A stretch of DNA of 64,000 nt, from NCBI RefSeq assembly GCF_037975245.1, contig NC_092578.1, positions 15,604,321 through 15,668,320 of the forward strand, written 5' to 3'. Positions 59,201-64,000 of this stretch are shown here, in pieces. The notes below the pieces were generated by a model. It made no database searches. It saw only the letters and a list, made by a program, of their open reading frames with translations, and had not been told where the DNA came from. Numbering within the stretch: position 1 is the first letter of the stretch; each line of letters opens with the position of its first letter. Both the position numbers and the translations under genes were made by a program. Source of the stretch: Apostichopus japonicus. Lineage: Eukaryota > Echinodermata > Holothuroidea > Aspidochirotida > Stichopodidae.

Positions 59201-61501
59201 CCTCGAATCGGATGTAAAGACCATGGAAGAAAAGTTTATTTCAGAAAGAAAGATTCATAGTGAAGAGGCAAAAGTCATTAGAGAGATTCACGAAGAGGAG
59301 ATGACTTGCATGAAAGGACGAATGGATTCTCAGATTGATGCTAAAGATGAATTAATTGAAAGTCTCCAGTCTGGGATGAAAGCACTAGAAGATAAATTGA
59401 AAGAACAAAGACTGTTTCATCAAGATGAAGTGAAGGACCTTGAAAGAGAATACGAGATGAAGCTCGGAGACAGAAAGATTATGACGGAGAAAGCAATCAG
59501 AGAAAATAACGAGCTGCTGAATAAGCTGGAAGAATTGAATCAGTCTTACACAGATGTGATGGAACACAGTAAGGAGATGGAGATGATCTATGAGATGAAA
59601 ACAACGCAATACATGGGTGAGATTAATCAGCTGGAGGAAACTCTTGACAAAGAGAAGTCTCAACTGCAACAGCAGACGGACAGAATGGCCGAATATTATA
59701 GCAAAATGTTTGAAGAGAAAGAAAACAAACTGAAATGCTATGAACAGAAAATGCAAGAATCTCTCAACCAGATCGAGGTTCTGAAGAAGGCTGCATCGAG
59801 AGAGAATGAATTCAAACTGAAAGCAGATGAACTACAAAGACAATTGAACGAGATGAAGAATTTAACAGAAGAACACGAACTGATGCAAGTTCGTTTATTC
59901 CTTGAGACCTGCTGCAGTAACGCTGCCAATGACGAAGTAACAGCAACCTTTCAACGAGAAAAAGTAAGTTATGAGTCTAAGTACAAAAAGGAACTTAGCC
60001 AAACAAGATGTAACTACGACGTTCTTGTAAGGAACAGCCAAAAACTTAGAGAGGAAAATGAAGAAGCAAAGAAGAAGCTGATTGATCTCCTCCAGAAATG
60101 TGACAGTACCGACTTGCAACAAGACCAAGAAGAAATGCAATCTGAAAGAGCAGGAGAACACAGAGGGTCTTTCATGAAACACAAAGAAGAAATGCCTGAC
60201 ATAGACAAGGGTTCACATTCACAACTATCTTTCCTGGTATGCGAACTTGATCAATATCTGATTCACAGGAATCAGTTCACGCATCATGTAGGACGGGAAC
60301 TTGTACAACAAATCAAGGAGAATACAGATGAGTTGATTGCACTTGAGGCACAAATAAAACGTCTGGAAAAGAATAACATTGATCTTCAGAAAGATTCAGA
60401 ATATAAAGCAGATCACTTACGTCAGAATAACAAACAATTACAAAAGAGATTTTTAAATCTACAGGACAAACATGCGGATCTTAGACAACAATACGATAAA
60501 ATGAAACACAGGATGCATGTGAAGACTGATGGAATGGTAACATCGAAGCGAGACAAGGGTCTTTTGTCAGATAATGACGTAGAAGCTGATCATGACGTCA
60601 GAGTGACGCAACTGAAAGGAGAACTGAATGAGAAGACCAAGGAGCAGGAGGAGATGAGATCGTTGATTCGTTGGTTGAAGAAAGACTTATACAAAACTAA
60701 CAACGATTTGATACAGCTCAAAAAAGAAAATAGTGAACTTGTTAGAAGTAAGGATAAGTTGGAGAGAGAATTGCAGCAATGGATTCATCAAGCTTCGTCG
60801 ATGAGGAAAAACGATGTTCACGCAATGCATAGAGCTATGCAGTTAAAAGAAGCGGAGCGTGTTAAGATTCATGCAAAAATGAATTTCATACAAATGAAAA
60901 AGAAAAATATGTGGAACGAGCAGGAAATGGAAAGGTTACAGGCGTTCGTCGCGGAGAGGGAGGAAGAATTCAAAAGGATTAGCCGGAATTTGGCGGATCG
61001 TGAGAGTGACGTCACAGCTCTGCTCAGTGAGTTAGACACAGCAAAGTAAGTATTCATGAAAGTTGCGTAACAGGTTTAACGTTATACAAAATATTTTGTA
61101 AAAATCTTGTAGTTATATAGGAAGGGAAATGTTTGGTGACCCATTTAATTTTCTTTCTTGCAAACCGGTTAACTGATTAATTTTGGGTGGAATTAACCGG
61201 TAATCTAAAACCCTATCGATTTGCGTGTGTGTGTTTTCTTCTGAGGACTCCGTGAACGCCAAAATACTCGTAAGAGAAGACGTATGTAACCACTCTTTGA
61301 AAAGCTTGTACGCAGGTTATATATATATATATATTTCTTATTTTTGCTCCAACATAGTTGGTTTATCAGTTATGTTCAATTTACAGGATGAACGTTAAAG
61401 AGAAAACGAAGGAGATGAAGAGGATGCAGAAACAAATGGATGAAATTGAGAGAGATAACAGAGATCTACAGGAGGAGATCATGGCTGATGAAAATACTTA
61501 A
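56224..61501 (+). CDS. coiled-coil protein of unknown function, copy C (4 exons, intact)
   Basis: Exons 56224-56364, 57740-57918, 58187-61045, 61387-61501; about 1,097 residues. Same architecture as copy B: a 47-residue first exon ending FEVQPMDNDK, a VIVYLDDLVFVDG segment, an Asn/Ser/Thr/Pro-rich linker, then ~950 residues mostly in heptads rich in K, E, Q and L, with a short less-helical break around GSHSQLSFLVCELDQY. The sequence from 58104 to the acceptor at 58186 is open in frame by chance; copy B has frame-shifting differences there, so it is treated as intron. Copy C is nearest to copy A. Coil-only proteins of this size are typical of cytoskeletal, centrosomal or ciliary scaffolds, but that is only an analogy. 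Confidence 0.85.
56365..57739. other. intron 1 of coiled-coil copy C
   Basis: 1.38 kb, nearly the same as in copy B. Poly-G run near 56556-56569; a CRE palindrome near 56618-56625; a hairpin at 57003-57040. Confidence 0.5.
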
Positions 61502-63168
61502 AGAATCAAATATCAGACTTGGGGCGGGGGAGGGGTGGGGCGGGGCGGGGCGGGATGGAGCTTTGATGGAAAGGGGCGACATCAAAGCGGAGATTAACCA
61601 AGAAAAATGTTGATATTCCCTATGCAATGATAATGAAAATTCTTAAAGTTGAAGAAAATGATACACGCTGAAAGTATTCTATGCAAGTGCTAAAAATGCA
61701 GTAAATTTCACGAACTGACGAGCTATAGTAAAATCTGAAATTGTAAAACATGTGAAAATTAAATAATATTAAAAATCATAAATCATAAAATCGTTTTTCT
61801 CTATCATTATTTATTCTGTATATATTAATCCTGTTTATGTGAGATATTACGTTATAGATTTTCAAGTCAGACCGCTCGGTAAAAATGTTTATTCCTTTTA
61901 AACAGTTTTAACCAAATAAGATAAACAATACAGGAAGTATACCATTTAGTATAAGCATAACCAGGAAAAGGGAAAATGTCCCCTTACATGCATCTTAAAA
62001 TGGTCAAAACCTTCTTTGTGTTTCTCTATCCCTAACGATTCGACCATGCAGTCTTGCCACCAAAATATTTTGAAAATTATACCAAACCATTGATTACATG
62101 CTGTTATGCATTTGTCGAAATAGAAAGCGACCTCACTCTGTTATCCTATACGTTTGCTGACCATCGCTTCTCGGCTTTATGTTTCCTTCTAGGGGAATCG
62201 GGATAGATACTTGACGATTATCACAAAGTCACAGTCTCGATGCAAGGGGACTGGTGTTGAGAGCGGATTCCCGACTATCCAGGACTTTTTTTATTCAGGT
62301 GACGACGGTCAAGATTGGAGTTCAATCGGCCAGTGGTCAGCTGCTGGCTTGACATGCCCCAATGTTACAAAAAACCTTTTCCTTGTTCTGTAGAACATAG
62401 CCCCCCCCCCCCAAATGCTAAAAGCAGAAGACTAGCCACGCCCCTGTTTGCAACTGACGTTTACCGTAGTTTCACTGCTGTTCAATATTCTATTAGAAAA
62501 GTTAATTTCTAATCTTCTTCGAGTCCTCAAAGCATTTTGCATTCTGGTTGACTTACATGTCTTTGTGTAACAATGTTCATGTTAAATGAATAAACACTTA
62601 AAAACTCGAGTAATATTCCCGACAATCAGATAATCCATTTTGCGCCGCTTTGCATTCTTGAATACACTCTTCCCTCTACACACATTCATACATACAAAGT
62701 CAGACAAACACTCAGCCTTTCGAAACCAAAAGTCATGCTGTGGTCTATCAATGAAGATTACTCAAATAATGATATTAAAAGAAAACCAATAAACCTTGTG
62801 GACGCTCTACGTATACTTGTAACAAAAAGAACATATATCATTTACAAGGATTTCATTTTTGATTAATCACTTTCCATTTCGATTAGTTCTTGCACTTACG
62901 CACGCCGGGAAGATTTGGTTGTTATAGCTGGACTGCAACCATGCGCCTGACATATCCTAGTCATATTTTGGGACTTAAACCTTATTTTAACAAGATCGAT
63001 CTATTCCAATCAGAAAATTGTTTTAATACCATGGTCTGAGAGAAAACCAAATAGTTGTTAATAAAAAATAAAAACTATATTGCACTACACAGCGCAATAA
63101 GTAAATATATGCTCCGAGATTTGGGAGACTTGTTGGAGAATATTTCGCATTGCATTTACCAAACCAAG

Positions 63169-63204
63169 ATGGACAGCGGATGTATGTGCAAAGTGGGCCT
63201 GTAG
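63169..63204 (+). promoter_or_regulatory. upstream ORF of Ig-like gene 4
   Basis: MDSGCMCKVGL then TAG, 61 bases before the ATG at 63266, as in copy 1. Confidence 0.4.
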
Positions 63205-63265
63205 TCAGAAAAGAACGGAATAACGAACCGTGTTACCTTTCGTTATTACGGTTTTATATGTCGAT

Positions 63266-64000
63266 ATGGAGATTATACTTTTGTTGTTATCGTTTTCCCT
63301 CTTTTTATCGTCATTTTCGGAGGGAAGTGATTGTGAAATTCATTGTCAACATGAACCATCTGTCAGAACTACAGACTGTTATGCGGTTGTGGGATGTCAC
63401 TTCTCATTTCCAAATCTTTCTTTTTCTTATACATACAATATACACATAGTGAAATTACAATTTAACTACACCGACACATCCCAAAATGAAGACTCATCTC
63501 ATAGTAGGCCTATTTTGTCGTACAGTGAAATATTTTGGTCTGACAAAGCTCATGCAGTGAACCGTTATATTTTTCAAGTGGAATACTCACATGGAGAGAA
63601 TCCAATGTACTTTTATGATTTCACTTTTGGAATCCTAGGCCTTCAGCCAGAAGACGCAGGAACGTATCGTGTGTCGCTAATAGATCATTATGGCTTGTAT
63701 GACAATGCACATCTCCTTCAGCATACCTACCGTCTTGTCACAATTTATCAGCCGTCTGCACCTCTTCTTTGTGAATTTCAAGATCTGACTTCAGTTTTGG
63801 ATGATCGCAATGACTATAAACTAACGTGTTCGATTCCTAACGCATATCCCGTCATAGACATAAAAGTTATTGAACCAAATGAGTGTACATTTGAGTCACA
63901 TTATTACGATGACGGCATCCATAGTGAGGTAACTGTTTCCATTACCTATTGTGAAGGTAATTCAACAGTCGGATGTGTTGCTATCCAGAGACAGTTGGAG
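63266..64000 (+). CDS. two-Ig-domain secreted or surface protein, copy 4 (partial, cut by window)
   Basis: Open for 245 codons to the window edge, starting MEIILLLLSFSLFLSS. First domain FPNLSFSYTYNIHIV with NYTDTSQNEDSSHS, DAGTYRVSLIDHYGL and again no F-strand Cys. Second domain KLTCSIP and TVGCVAI. It combines unit-2/3-like B-strand sequence with unit-1-like NECTF and ITYCEG, another sign of exchange between copies. Confidence 0.8.
   Translation, partial: MEIILLLLSFSLFLSSFSEGSDCEIHCQHEPSVRTTDCYAVVGCHFSFPNLSFSYTYNIHIVKLQFNYTDTSQNEDSSHSRPILSYSEIFWSDKAHAVNRYIFQVEYSHGENPMYFYDFTFGILGLQPEDAGTYRVSLIDHYGLYDNAHLLQHTYRLVTIYQPSAPLLCEFQDLTSVLDDRNDYKLTCSIPNAYPVIDIKVIEPNECTFESHYYDDGIHSEVTVSITYCEGNSTVGCVAIQRQLE

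Larger units (their letters stand above)
49736..62523 (+). repeat. tandem array unit 3
   Basis: 12.79 kb, collinear with unit 2 and sharing its tRNA-containing block. It also shares the DR1-bearing repeat (52990-53230) with unit 1 that unit 2 lacks. Confidence 0.93.
62524..64000 (+). repeat. tandem array unit 4 (start only)
   Basis: Begins with the common TCCTCAAAGCATTTTGC word. Upstream of the Ig gene it matches unit 1 (GCACGCCGGGAAGATTTGG, about 62900) rather than units 2 and 3. Cut by the window edge. Confidence 0.9.

Noticed and set aside
62211-62393. 60-codon frame with GVESGFPTIQDFF
   Set aside because: In units 1 and 2 the same stretch differs by indels in a T run that shift the frame; more likely 3' flank than an exon.

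Overview
This is a window of animal nuclear DNA: genes have introns with GT/AG boundaries, it is AT-rich, and it holds abundant micro- and minisatellites plus DNA and LTR transposons. An invertebrate deuterostome, probably an echinoderm, fits best. The reasons are a mitochondrial methylmalonyl-CoA mutase very close to vertebrate forms, a Gmr1-type LTR retrotransposon (a pol order described from deuterostomes), and the recurrent TAGGCCTA flavour of the non-coding DNA. The species call is inference.

Layout. (1) Positions 1-14461, minus strand: 16 exons of the methylmalonyl-CoA mutase gene (MMUT), from the start codon to the B12-binding domain; the last ~100 codons lie beyond the left edge. Its introns hold a tRNA-derived SINE, two minisatellites, and two hAT-like non-autonomous elements with perfect 8-bp target duplications. 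(2) Positions 14462-15768: intergenic, with old repeats. (3) Positions 15769-64000: a direct tandem array of a composite unit of ~12.8 kb, in three full copies and the start of a fourth (starts near 15769, 36967, 49736, 62524). Each full unit carries, on the plus strand, a gene for a secreted or surface protein with two immunoglobulin-like domains, then ~5 kb of spacer with a conserved hairpin and a GATATC-rich minisatellite, then a four-exon gene for a ~1,100-residue coiled-coil protein of unknown function. The coiled coil sits almost entirely in one 2.86-kb exon.

Unit 1 is swollen to 21.2 kb by three unit-specific events: a (CATA)n expansion of ~400 bp, a 992-bp hAT-like insertion whose empty site is preserved in units 2 and 3, and a complete 6,980-bp Ty3/gypsy retrotransposon inserted in the large coiled-coil exon. 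That retrotransposon has 989-bp LTRs in which I see no differences, a 5-bp target duplication, one intact 1,513-codon gag-pol frame, and integrase placed before reverse transcriptase (Gmr1 order). It splits the first coiled-coil gene; the copies in units 2 and 3 are intact.

Working together: MMUT acts alone in mitochondrial propionate catabolism. The Ig-like gene and the coiled-coil gene are co-amplified as a pair, and the Ig copies differ mostly in the first Ig domain. This resembles an expanding recognition-type gene family, but no function can be assigned to either partner from sequence alone.
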